Source of the DNA: Arthrobacter sp. ISL-72
GTDB taxonomy: Bacteria > Actinomycetota > Actinomycetes > Actinomycetales > Micrococcaceae
NCBI RefSeq assembly: GCF_018613755.1
Contig: NZ_JAGGPP010000006.1
Location: 390,877-454,876, forward strand
Length of the DNA: 64,000 bases
Direction: 5' to 3'
This document shows, piece by piece, positions 24,669-33,129 of the stretch. Within the stretch, counting starts at the first letter, position 1, and every line of letters starts with the position of its first letter. The notes under the pieces were generated by a model. The model ran no database searches. It had not been told where the DNA came from and saw only the letters and a program-made list of their open reading frames with translations. The position numbers were made by a program, and so were the translations under genes.

Positions 24669-26120
24669 ATGAACTCCCCCGATTTGACGCCTGAGGACAT
24701 CCAGGCCTGCCTCAAGGTTCTTAACACCATCCACGCCTACGACGAGGAACACCCTGACTACGTCTCGGTACGCCGCGCCACCGGCAAGATGTTCAAGGCC
24801 GTCAAGCGCCATCGCCGGGTCACCAAGCGTGACCTGATCGCCGAAGCGGACCGTGCAATCATCGCGCAGACTGCCACCGCAGCTCCGGACCGGATCGATG
24901 ACGAAACCCGGGGAAACAAGCTGGAACCATCCGCCACGGGCAACGTTGCCGGGCACCTGATCCGGTCCCGCCCGTGCTATATCTGCAAGAAGCACTACAC
25001 CCAGGTGGACGCCTTCTACCACCAACTGTGCCCTGAATGTGCTGCATTCAGCCACAGCAAGCGCGACGCCCGCACAGATCTCACGGGCCGCCGTGCATTG
25101 CTCACGGGCGGCCGGGCCAAAATCGGCATGTACATCGCCCTGCGTCTGCTCCGGGACGGTGCGCACACCACCATCACCACGCGTTTTCCGAAGGATGCGG
25201 CCCGACGGTTCGCGGCCATGGAGGACAGCGGTGACTGGCTCCATCGGCTCAGGATTGTGGGCATCGATCTCCGTGATCCGTCCCAGGTAATGGCTCTGAC
25301 TGATTCCCTTGACGCTGCAGGCCCGCTGGACATCATCATCAACAATGCGGCCCAGACTGTCCGCCGGTCCGGCAACGCCTACAAGCCGCTGGTTGACGCC
25401 GAGGATGAGCCCCTGCCCGCAGCCCTTGAAGCAGTGAACGGCGGCCCGGAGCTGGTGACGTTTGGCCACGCCCATGACAAACATCCCCTGGCCCTGGCCA
25501 GCAGCGTCATGGAGCACCCCGTCCTCGCCGGAGATGCCATCACCTCCCTCGCCCTGTCCACGGGGTCCGCGTCGCTGGAGCGGATTGCCTCGGGCACGGC
25601 CATTGACGCCGGCGGCCTGGTTCCGGACCTCGCAACCATCAACAGCTGGACGCAGGTGGTGGACGAAGTGGATCCACTGGAGATGCTTGAAGTGCAGCTC
25701 TGCAACGTGACGGCGCCTTTCCTGCTGGTGAGCCGGCTGCGTGCTGCCATGAAGCGGTCCACCGCGCACCGGAAGTACATCGTGAACGTCTCCGCTATGG
25801 AGGGCCAGTTTTCCCGGGCCTACAAGGGCCCCGGTCACCCGCACACGAACATGGCCAAGGCTGCGCTGAACATGATGACCCGGACAAGTGCGCAGGAAAT
25901 GCTCGATTCCGACGGCATCCTCATGACCGCGGTGGACACCGGGTGGATCACCGATGAGCGGCCGCACTTCACAAAGGTCCGGCTCATGGAAGAAGGATTC
26001 CATGCGCCGCTGGACCTCGTGGACGGCGCCGCCAGGGTTTACGATCCGATCGTCATGGGCGAAAAAGGCGAAGACCAGTACGGTGTCTTCCTCAAGGACT
26101 ACAAGCCGAGTCCCTGGTAG
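24669..26120 (+). CDS. Zinc-finger-bearing SDR family oxidoreductase with atypical active site
   Basis: 483 residues, roughly twice a normal SDR. Residues 1-130 form a helical extension ending in a CxxC-x14-CxxC zinc-finger-like motif (Cys103, 106, 121, 124; CYICKKHY and QLCPEC). The SDR part begins RRALLTGGRAKIGMYIALRL at about 141, with the glycine-rich motif TGGRAKIG, then LDIIINNAAQTVR. The usual Y-x-x-x-K is replaced by TNMAK (HTNMAKAALNMM), so the catalytic tyrosine is missing at that place. The last part ends EGFHAPLDLVDGAARVYDP. The substrate is unknown. Monocistronic and apparently leaderless. Confidence 0.88.
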   Translation: MNSPDLTPEDIQACLKVLNTIHAYDEEHPDYVSVRRATGKMFKAVKRHRRVTKRDLIAEADRAIIAQTATAAPDRIDDETRGNKLEPSATGNVAGHLIRSRPCYICKKHYTQVDAFYHQLCPECAAFSHSKRDARTDLTGRRALLTGGRAKIGMYIALRLLRDGAHTTITTRFPKDAARRFAAMEDSGDWLHRLRIVGIDLRDPSQVMALTDSLDAAGPLDIIINNAAQTVRRSGNAYKPLVDAEDEPLPAALEAVNGGPELVTFGHAHDKHPLALASSVMEHPVLAGDAITSLALSTGSASLERIASGTAIDAGGLVPDLATINSWTQVVDEVDPLEMLEVQLCNVTAPFLLVSRLRAAMKRSTAHRKYIVNVSAMEGQFSRAYKGPGHPHTNMAKAALNMMTRTSAQEMLDSDGILMTAVDTGWITDERPHFTKVRLMEEGFHAPLDLVDGAARVYDPIVMGEKGEDQYGVFLKDYKPSPW

Positions 26121-26180
26121 GCGACGCGCGGCATCGGGTAGACGGGCAGCCTTCGTGAAGAGATCGGCCGGAGAACAGCC

Positions 26181-26242
26181 TGGATCAGTGCTTTTCCGGC
26201 GTGTGCACCACTGGATCAGTGCTTTTCCGGCGTGTGCACCAC
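26181..26242. repeat. 31-bp perfect tandem duplication at the end of the universal stress protein gene
   Basis: Copies at 26181-26211 and 26212-26242 are identical (begins TGGATCAGTGCTTTTCCGGC). One copy holds the last codons and stop of the universal stress protein gene; the other lies just downstream of the stop. It looks like a recent slippage or recombination event that left the protein intact. Confidence 0.95.
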
Positions 26243-26659
26243 GAGTACGGGGCAATGGGCGTGGGCCACGCAGGCAGAACTCACTGAGCCCAGCAGCAGC
26301 CCGCCGAAGCCTCCGTGGCCGCGTCTGCCCACCACCAGCATGTCGGCGGTCCTGCTGGCATCAATGAGGGTATGCCGGGGGCGTCCCTGTACCAGCCGGG
26401 TTTCCACGTTCGGGGGCGTCTGCGCGCCAAAGGCCTTCGCTATTGATTCCAGGAGGATTTCGCCGGCACGCACGTCGAAGTCGTCGATCCCCATGGCCAC
26501 GTAGCCGTCGTGCACGGGCGGGTAATCCCAGCACGCCAGCGCCACAAGCTGCGCTCCGAGGTGCACCGCCAGCCCTTGGGCCTGCTTCAGCGCTTCCACC
26601 GAGGTATCGGAACCATCCACGCCGACAACAATCGTCCGGATGTCCCTGGCCCCGTTCAT
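26216..26659 (-). CDS. Universal stress protein (UspA family)
   Basis: 147 residues with the UspA fold: RTIVVGVDGSDTSVEALKQA at the N terminus, and the ATP-binding G-x2-G-x9-GS/T motif in VVGRRGHGGFGGLLLGSVSSAC, then HCPVLVVHTP. ATG 26659 is preceded by AAAGGGGAAG; an upstream start at 26704 is less likely. These proteins bind ATP and help cells survive starvation or hypoxia. The gene is divergent from a NarL/DevR-type response regulator, and DevR regulons in actinobacteria often include Usp genes, so regulation by that neighbour is plausible. Confidence 0.93.
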   Translation of the reverse strand: MNGARDIRTIVVGVDGSDTSVEALKQAQGLAVHLGAQLVALACWDYPPVHDGYVAMGIDDFDVRAGEILLESIAKAFGAQTPPNVETRLVQGRPRHTLIDASRTADMLVVGRRGHGGFGGLLLGSVSSACVAHAHCPVLVVHTPEKH

Positions 26660-26855
26660 GTCTTCCCCTTTCGCGGGCGATCTTGACGGGAGCCCAACGG
26701 CCAAGCCGCCAAGTGTACTTCAAGGATGTGTGCCGGGACGGGGCTCGGGTAGGGTCGAAAGACACGCGCGCTTGGTCCAAGGAGCCTTGTTGCCCGCAAA
26801 ACGGTCTACCAGAATTGCAGGGCCGGGCGACGGAAACTGGGCGTGGGGAGACATA

Positions 26856-27689
26856 ATGGGAATTGTCCGCACCAGCCTGATGGCTGCGGACCGATATTGG
26901 CAGCTCCGGCCGCCGGACAGGAGGAGCATGATTGCCAGGGCAAACCCGGGTTCCTCCGCCGAGGGCGTAGACACTGACCTGATCAGCGTCTTCATCCTGG
27001 ATGACCACGAACTTGTCCGGCGGGGGCTGCAGGAGCTCCTTGAAGGCGAGGGCTTCCAAGTGGTGGGCAGTTCCGGTTCCGCCGTTGAGGCGACCCGGCA
27101 CATTCCGGCGCTGCACCCCGATGTCAGCGTGCTCGATGCCCGCCTTCCGGACGGTACGGGCATCGAGGTCTGCCGGGACGTCCGGTCTGTGGACCGGAAC
27201 CTGAACTGCCTGATCCTCACCAGCTTCGACGACGAGCAGGCGCTGCGCGCTGCCGTCCTCGCCGGCGCGCGAGGCTATGTCCTGAAGGAAATCGGCGGCA
27301 CCGACCTTATTGGGGCGCTTCGCCGAGCGGCCGCCGGCGACTCACTGTTCGACGACGGCGTGGCCGCCAGCGTAGTGGAGAGCCTGGTCACGCCCCCGCA
27401 GGTGGACCCCAGGATTGCAGGACTGACACCGCAGGAGCGGCGTGTGCTGGAGCTGGTGGGGGGCGGGCTCACCAACCGGCAGATCGCGGCCGAAATGTTC
27501 CTGGCGGAGAAGACCGTCAAGAACTACGTGTCGTCGCTGCTGGCCAAATTGGGCTTTGAACGGCGAACGCAGGCGGCTGTCTATATCGCCAACAATGCGA
27601 TGCCTGCCCCCTCCGCCGCTGGGACCACCGGCGCGGCCCATTCCGCCGCCTACTCACCGGGCCACGACACCGACGGGCGCCGGGGCTAA
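26856..27689 (+). CDS. NarL/DevR family response regulator
   Basis: 277 residues from ATG 26856. The receiver domain has VFILDDHELVRRGL and the phosphoacceptor in VLDARLPDG (Asp94 in this numbering), with conserved Lys in YVLKE. The C-terminal LuxR helix-turn-helix is LTPQERRVLELVGGGLTNRQIAAEMFLAEKTVKNYV, closely DevR/DosR-like. GGGGAG lies five bases before 26856. An alternative ATG at 26928 follows AGGAGG with only three bases between, and would start nearer to the receiver domain, so the N terminus is uncertain. It is convergent with, and overlaps by four bases, the histidine kinase gene, its likely partner. Confidence 0.93.
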   Translation: MGIVRTSLMAADRYWQLRPPDRRSMIARANPGSSAEGVDTDLISVFILDDHELVRRGLQELLEGEGFQVVGSSGSAVEATRHIPALHPDVSVLDARLPDGTGIEVCRDVRSVDRNLNCLILTSFDDEQALRAAVLAGARGYVLKEIGGTDLIGALRRAAAGDSLFDDGVAASVVESLVTPPQVDPRIAGLTPQERRVLELVGGGLTNRQIAAEMFLAEKTVKNYVSSLLAKLGFERRTQAAVYIANNAMPAPSAAGTTGAAHSAAYSPGHDTDGRRG

Positions 27690-29392
27690 AGCGGAATTGA
27701 CCACTCCAGGCTTGTTCCGGCGTCGGGAGCGCTCGTGATGGTGCAGGTGCCGTCCAGCATCCTGGCACGTTCCTCCATGTTGTTCAGTCCGTTGCGCTTT
27801 GCCGAGCCCTTCAGGCCGCCGCCGTTGTCAGTGACCAGGATGGTCATCCTGCCGTTCAGGGCTGAGACTGACACGTCGATGGAGTCCGCCCCCGAGTGGC
27901 GGATGGCGTTGCTGAGGCCCTCCGAAACCACCGCCACCACATGGTTGGCCTTGTCCGGGAGGACGGCGTCGACCGGGCCTTCCAGGCTCAGCCCGGGGGT
28001 GAACGTCATCGACTTGGCAGCGTTCCTCGTGACGCGCCGGAGGCGGCCGCTGAGCAGCTCGGTATCCCCATTGCCGGTCCTGAGCGAGTAGATGGTGTCG
28101 CGGAGGCTGCGGATGGCCTCATCCAGTTCCCCGGTGACGGCGCGGATCCGCGCCAGGGCCAGGTCTTCCTGAGTGAAGCGGTTCAGGCTTTGGACGCTCA
28201 GGCCCGCGGCGAAGAGCCGCTGGATGACGAGGTCATGGAGATCGCGCGCAATACGGTCCCGGTCGGTAAAGACCAGGAGCTCTTCCCGCAGCCGGTGCAC
28301 CCTGGCGAGCTCAAGCGCCAAGGCCACATGGGAGCCGAAAACCGCGCCCATCTCGACGTCAGTCCGGCTGTAGGGTCCGGCGCCGGAGTCCCGCACCAGC
28401 AGGAGTACTCCGTGGTGCGCACCCTGGGTGCTCAGCGCCACGGCGAGGAGCGGACCGGCCAGGGTCCCCTCCAGGACTCCCAGGACGTCAGCGGCGTTAT
28501 CCACGAGCAGCGGTTCACCGCCGGCAAGTACACCCTTAAGTTCCTGCGATTCCAGGGACAACGGGAGGCCGGAAAACAGCTCGGAGTCTTTCCCGCTGGC
28601 CCCGGCAACCACATAGCCGACACCGTCAGCGGACGGTTCCACGATCAACGCCAGCCGGGAAACGGATTCCCGAAGGGCCCTTCCGGCAATTGGGTCGAGG
28701 CCGCCGGAGGACGAGGCCGGATCACGTCCCAGCATCAGTCCGGACACGTCCATGCAGGCTTCCAGCCACTGTGCCCGGCGCCTGGCGTCATCGTAAAGCC
28801 TCGCGTTTTCAATGGCCACACCGGCAGCGGCCGCAAGGGCAACGGCGAGTTCCTCATCTTCCACCGTAAAATCACCGCCGCCCTCCTTTTCAGTCAGATA
28901 CAGGTTTCCGAAGACAACATCGCGTACACGGACCGGAACCCCGAGGAATGACTGCATGGGCGGGTGGTGTTCGGGAAAGCCGTACGCTTCCGGATGGCGA
29001 CGCAGGTCATGGAGCCGCAGCGGACGCGGATCCGAGATCAACAGTCCCAGTACGCCGTGGCCCGTGGGAAGAGGACCAATCCGATGGGCGAGTTCGTCGT
29101 TAATCCCGACTGTAATGAATGGGCTGAGGGCGCGGTCATCCCCGATGACCCCCAGTGCCCCGTAGCGTGCATGCAGCAATTGGCAGGCGGACTGGACCAC
29201 ACGCTCCAGGACTGCGTCGAGGCTCAGATCCTCCGCAACAGCCACCACCGCTTCGAGAAGCCCGCCCATGCGTTCCTGGAACTGGAGGAGTTCACCGGCC
29301 CGGGAGACGAAATCCTTGAGCAGGTCTTCGATCCTCTGGCCGCTCGCTGCCGTGTATCGCTCGGGACCGTCGCCACTGGCGTGCATGTTCAC
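27686..29392 (-). CDS. GAF-domain sensor histidine kinase, DevS/DosT type
   Basis: 568 residues from GTG 29392, chosen because AGGAG lies seven bases upstream. Two GAF domains come first: the first around 60-200 with LLHARYGALGVIG and FLGVPVRVRDVVFGNLYLTEK, the second around 225-370 ending in SHVALALELARVHRLR. Next is the dimerisation helix with the phosphorylated His in DRDRIARDLHDLVIQRLFA (HisKA_3), then an ATPase domain with AVVSEGLSNAIRHSGA and DNGGGL. This is the architecture of the DevS/DosT redox and gas sensors, where heme in the first GAF senses O2/NO/CO. No heme test is possible from sequence. Cytosolic, no membrane segments. Confidence 0.93.
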   Translation of the reverse strand: MNMHASGDGPERYTAASGQRIEDLLKDFVSRAGELLQFQERMGGLLEAVVAVAEDLSLDAVLERVVQSACQLLHARYGALGVIGDDRALSPFITVGINDELAHRIGPLPTGHGVLGLLISDPRPLRLHDLRRHPEAYGFPEHHPPMQSFLGVPVRVRDVVFGNLYLTEKEGGGDFTVEDEELAVALAAAAGVAIENARLYDDARRRAQWLEACMDVSGLMLGRDPASSSGGLDPIAGRALRESVSRLALIVEPSADGVGYVVAGASGKDSELFSGLPLSLESQELKGVLAGGEPLLVDNAADVLGVLEGTLAGPLLAVALSTQGAHHGVLLLVRDSGAGPYSRTDVEMGAVFGSHVALALELARVHRLREELLVFTDRDRIARDLHDLVIQRLFAAGLSVQSLNRFTQEDLALARIRAVTGELDEAIRSLRDTIYSLRTGNGDTELLSGRLRRVTRNAAKSMTFTPGLSLEGPVDAVLPDKANHVVAVVSEGLSNAIRHSGADSIDVSVSALNGRMTILVTDNGGGLKGSAKRNGLNNMEERARMLDGTCTITSAPDAGTSLEWSIPL

Positions 29393-29549
29393 AACCCAAC
29401 TCCTGACCGCATCCGTCCGCACCGGCGGTGTGAGGCAAGAATACCGTTAAGGCTTTCTGCGGGGCGGAGCCGGCCATATCTGCCCCTGCAGGCCGAAAAC
29501 CGGCCGGGTCAGAAAACCTTGACAGCCCTGACCACGGAACGCACTCCCC

Positions 29550-29593
29550 CGCTGACCTGGTGGACACCGCTCGACGACACCACCCGGTCAGCG
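29550..29593. other. Imperfect stem-loop downstream of the transglutaminase operon
   Basis: Outer arms CGCTGACC/GGTCAGCG and inner arms GGTGG/CCACC form a 13-bp stem with one internal mismatch and a 16-nt loop. It lies just after the stop of the last operon gene on the reverse strand. No T-tract follows, so termination is possible but unproven. Confidence 0.45.
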
Positions 29594-29602
29594 TACGAAT
29601 AA

Positions 29603-30454
29603 CTACGCCAGGCGTGTGATTTCCACGCTCACGTTAAGTGCCGATCCCCCGCCGCCTGACAGGATTCCCTTCAGCGGCGGCACATCGCGGTAGTCGCGGC
29701 CACGTGCCACTGTGACGTGGAAGTCACCGGCCGGTTTGTGGTTGGTGGGATCCCAGCTGCGCCATGCACCGTCCCACCACTCAAGCCACGCGTGGGACTG
29801 CCCGGCAACCGTCTCGCCGATGTCCGCCGTCGAACGCGGGTGAAGGTAACCGGAAACATACCGCGCGGGGATCCCGCAGCTGCGAAGCGCGCCGACGGCG
29901 AGTTGCGCCAGGTCCTGGCAGACGCCCTGGCGCTGGCCCCATGCCTGGGCAGCGTTGGTTGTGACCCCGGTGGAGCCCGTCATGTAGGTCATCTCCCCGC
30001 GCATCCACTCGAAGATGGCCATGGCGGCCTCGTGCGGGTTCTTGCCTTCGACGACGCCGGGAATGATGCCGAGGACTTCGTCACCCGGGCCGCTGAGCCG
30101 GGACTGCGGGATCCAGTCGCTGAACTGGTTGAGTGTCTCAGGCGCCTGCAGCAGGTCCCAGGAGACGATGTCGCCCTCCGCCGGGATACGTTCGGCGCGG
30201 TGGACTTCGACCGTGGTGGTGGCAACCACCTCGAGGTACTCGTGCGGCATCTGCATGTCGAAGGCGGTGACCCTGGTTCCCCAGTAGTCGCGGTAGCTGC
30301 TGATGGCGGCCTGCGACGGCGCAACCTTCATGGACGATTCCAGGACCACCTGCTGCGGATCCGTCAGCGGCGTCATGCGGGCCTCGTTGTACGAGAGCGT
30401 GACGCGCTTGTTGTATTTGTAGCCGGTCTTGTGGATGATGCTCAGCCGGGTCAT
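29603..30454 (-). CDS. Transglutaminase-like family protein
   Basis: 283 residues. The N-terminal beta-rich part (LSIIHKTGYKYNKRVTLSYNEARM) precedes the papain-like core. The Cys-His-Asp set is visible: Cys in WGQRQGVCQDLAQLAVGALRS, His in SHAWLEWWDGAWRSWDPTN, and Asp in the WDPTN element. This group usually acts as a peptidase or amidase, not a true transglutaminase. The start ATG overlaps the alpha-E gene stop by four bases. Order ATP-grasp, alpha-E, transglutaminase is conserved in many bacteria and is predicted to make or process a peptide; no product is known to me. Confidence 0.92.
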   Translation of the reverse strand: MTRLSIIHKTGYKYNKRVTLSYNEARMTPLTDPQQVVLESSMKVAPSQAAISSYRDYWGTRVTAFDMQMPHEYLEVVATTTVEVHRAERIPAEGDIVSWDLLQAPETLNQFSDWIPQSRLSGPGDEVLGIIPGVVEGKNPHEAAMAIFEWMRGEMTYMTGSTGVTTNAAQAWGQRQGVCQDLAQLAVGALRSCGIPARYVSGYLHPRSTADIGETVAGQSHAWLEWWDGAWRSWDPTNHKPAGDFHVTVARGRDYRDVPPLKGILSGGGGSALNVSVEITRLA

Positions 30455-31377
30455 GAAACTTCTCCCACCCAGGCCAGTTCGTCCGCCTGATTGAAGTACT
30501 TACGGGAAATGGCGTCGGAAGCCTGCGACACAGCCTTCTGGACGCGCTCCATGTGCTCCGGCAGTTCGGACATGAGGTCGTCCGTGCGGTGGAACTCCAG
30601 GAAGGTGCGCGCCTGGCCCACGATCCGGCGCGCGTCATTAATGAAGCCGACGCGCTGGGCGGAGGGATCAAGTTTCGCCAGGCAATCATCGGCATCCCGA
30701 AGTGCATAGACAATGGACCGCGGGAACAGCCGGTCCAGCAGCAGGAACTCGGCGGCATGCTGGTCACCGAAGGCAGCCCGGCGGGTCCGCAGGAAGGATT
30801 CATACGCGCCCGCGCAGCGGAGCATGTTCACCCACGACATGCCCGCGGAAAGCACATCGCGGGTCGAGAGCATCCGGGCCGTCATGTCGGCGCGTTCGAG
30901 GGAGCGTCCGAGCGCCAGGAACAGCCAGCTGTCGTCATGGCTGACCGTGGTGTCCGCCAGGCCGCTCACCATGGCAGTCCGTTCCAGCACCCAGTGGCAG
31001 AACCGGTATGTGCCCACCACGTCCTTGCGGTGCTGGTTCAGGCCGTAGTACGTGGTGTTCAGGCTCTCCCAGAGGCCGGAGGAAACCGTTTCGCGGGCAC
31101 GGCGTGCGTTCTCGCGGGCAGCACCCAGCGAGCCGGCGATGGACGTGGCGCTCTGCTTGTCATAGGCGAGGGCGTGCAGCAGCTCCTCGAGGCCGAATTC
31201 TTCACTGTCGGGCCGGGCTCCCATGACCGCCAGGAGTTCCCGCGCAACACTGTCACGCTCCTCCGTGGGCAGGTGGTTGAGCCGCTCAAGGTGGACATCC
31301 AGGATGCGGGCGGTGCCATCCGCCCGCTCGACATAGCGGCCGATCCAAAAAAGGGACTCGGCAATACGGCTAAGCAT
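30451..31377 (-). CDS. Alpha-E domain-containing protein
   Basis: 308 residues, almost entirely helical, with the opening signature MLSRIAESLFWIGRYVERAD and later DTTVSHDDSWLFLALGRSLERADMTARML. This matches the alpha-E (DUF403) family, which always travels with the circularly permuted ATP-grasp and the transglutaminase. Its role is unproven; it may be a scaffold or ligase partner in peptide synthesis. It overlaps the transglutaminase gene by ATGA and follows the ATP-grasp gene by 81 nt. No signal or membrane segment. Confidence 0.93.
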   Translation of the reverse strand: MLSRIAESLFWIGRYVERADGTARILDVHLERLNHLPTEERDSVARELLAVMGARPDSEEFGLEELLHALAYDKQSATSIAGSLGAARENARRARETVSSGLWESLNTTYYGLNQHRKDVVGTYRFCHWVLERTAMVSGLADTTVSHDDSWLFLALGRSLERADMTARMLSTRDVLSAGMSWVNMLRCAGAYESFLRTRRAAFGDQHAAEFLLLDRLFPRSIVYALRDADDCLAKLDPSAQRVGFINDARRIVGQARTFLEFHRTDDLMSELPEHMERVQKAVSQASDAISRKYFNQADELAWVGEVS

Positions 31378-31458
31378 GTGCGGCTACCTCCTGCGGGTCC
31401 GAAATCTGCACAAACATAAAAGACGAAATTGATGCGGGCTGCACCGGGGACCGGCGGG

Positions 31459-33021
31459 TCACTGCTGCTGCTCCGTCTGGCGGTCGCGCCAGTTGCTTTC
31501 GACCGGCCAGACCGAGACCCGTTCGCGGACCGTGATCGAGGGCCTCGGCAGGGCTTCGACCGGAACCTGCAGCGAGTCCGACAGCACCCAGGTGTCCTTG
31601 GAACCGCCGCCCTGGCTGGAATTCACGATCAGCGAGCCCTCCTTGAGGGCGACGCGGGTCAGTCCCCCCGGAAGCACCCACACGTCGTCGCCGTCGTTGA
31701 CGGCGAACGGCCGCAGGTCAACGTGCCGAGGGCCAAACTTATCACCGCTAAGGGTGGGAACCGTAGACAGCTGCAGGACCGGCTGGGCAATCCAGCCGCG
31801 GGGATCGGCAATGACGCGCTTACGCAGCGCCCCCAGTTCGTCCTTGGACGCATCGGGCCCGATGACCAGGCCCTTGCCGCCGGAGCCGTCCACGGGTTTG
31901 ACCACGAGCTCATCGAGCCGGTCCAGGACGTGCTCACGCGCTTCCTTTTCCTCCAGCCGGAACGTGTCCACGTTCGCGATCACAGGTTCCTCGTTGAGGT
32001 AGTAGCGGATCAGGTCAGGCACATAGCTGTAGACGAGCTTGTCGTCCGCCACACCGTTGCCTACCGCGTTGGCGATGGTGACGCCGCCCGCGCGGGCGGC
32101 ATTCACCAGGCCGGGGCAGCCGAGCATGGAATCAGCCCGGAACTGCAGCGGATCGAGGAACTCGTCGTCGATCCGCTTGTAAATGACGTCAACGCGCTGT
32201 TCGCCGGCGGTGGTCCGCATGTAGACCCTGTTCCCGCGGCAGATAAGGTCGCGGCCCTCCACGAGCTCCACGCCCATGAGGCCGGCCAGCAGGGTGTGCT
32301 CGAAGTATGCACTGTTGAACACGCCGGGAGTGAGCACCACCACCGTGGGGTCGTCGACGCCGGACGGTGCGGTCTTGCGGAGCGCGGAAAGCAGCCGCCG
32401 GGGGTACTCCTCGACGGGACGGATCAGTTGCTGGCCGAAGGCTTCGGGCAGGCCCTTGGCCATGGCCCGACGGTTTTCCAGCACATAGCTCACGCCCGAG
32501 GGCACGCGCACGTTGTCTTCCAGCACGCGGAAGGTTCCCGCGGCGTCACGGACGACGTCGATCCCGGAGATGTGGACGCGCACGCCGCCCGCCGGCTGGA
32601 AGCCGTGCACCGCGCGGTGGAAGTGGGCGCTCGTCGTGACGAGCTGGCGCGGGATGACGCCGTCGGCAACCACCGTCATCTTGTCGTAGACGTCGTTGAG
32701 GAAGGCTTCCAGCGCGCGCACCCGCTGCGCAACTCCTTGTTCGAGGACGCTCCACTCATCGGCAGGGATCACCCGGGGCACGATGTCCAGCGGGAACGGC
32801 CGCTCTTCCCCGGCGAAGTCGAAGGTGACGCCGCGGTCCAGGAACGTCCGCGCCATCGAGTCGGCGCGGGCACTGACGTCAGCGAGGGACAGCTCACGGA
32901 GCGCCCCTGCGACCTGTCCGTAGGACTTCCTGGCTTTCTGGCCGGGGGCAAACATCTCGTCGTAGGCGCCTGTGCGGCCGGCGGCCTCGGAGTAATCCTG
33001 GAATAGGTCAGACATGGTCAT
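31459..33021 (-). CDS. Circularly permuted type 2 ATP-grasp protein
   Basis: 520 residues. ATG 33021 is set by AGGTGG seven bases upstream. The frame stays open to 34182, but that part is antisense to the exporter gene and is not coding. Family blocks seen are DMxxPGQ-like DEMFAPGQKARKSYGQV, VRVHISGIDVVRDAAGTFRVLEDN, VPSGVSYVLENRRAMA, ELVEGRDLICRGNRVYMRTT, DELVVKPVDGSGGKGLVIGP (nucleotide-binding loop) and GWIAQPVLQLSTVPTL. This is the CP_ATPgrasp family, predicted to form amide bonds using ATP. It heads the three-gene operon, divergent from the YeiH-type exporter. Confidence 0.95.
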   Translation of the reverse strand: MTMSDLFQDYSEAAGRTGAYDEMFAPGQKARKSYGQVAGALRELSLADVSARADSMARTFLDRGVTFDFAGEERPFPLDIVPRVIPADEWSVLEQGVAQRVRALEAFLNDVYDKMTVVADGVIPRQLVTTSAHFHRAVHGFQPAGGVRVHISGIDVVRDAAGTFRVLEDNVRVPSGVSYVLENRRAMAKGLPEAFGQQLIRPVEEYPRRLLSALRKTAPSGVDDPTVVVLTPGVFNSAYFEHTLLAGLMGVELVEGRDLICRGNRVYMRTTAGEQRVDVIYKRIDDEFLDPLQFRADSMLGCPGLVNAARAGGVTIANAVGNGVADDKLVYSYVPDLIRYYLNEEPVIANVDTFRLEEKEAREHVLDRLDELVVKPVDGSGGKGLVIGPDASKDELGALRKRVIADPRGWIAQPVLQLSTVPTLSGDKFGPRHVDLRPFAVNDGDDVWVLPGGLTRVALKEGSLIVNSSQGGGSKDTWVLSDSLQVPVEALPRPSITVRERVSVWPVESNWRDRQTEQQQ

Positions 33022-33129
33022 TAGCCAACCACCTTTTTGTTTCGAATTCATTACTGGCACCCATTGTGGCGTGTTGGAAGCACCACTCCCGGTTCGTGTT
33101 TTGCAGCACTGTTCCGGCAAGGTAGGTGA

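Noticed and set aside
26725..26775. Possible DosR-type box between the usp and response regulator genes
   Set aside because: GGGAC and similar triplets occur, but no 20-bp palindrome close to the DosR consensus could be aligned.
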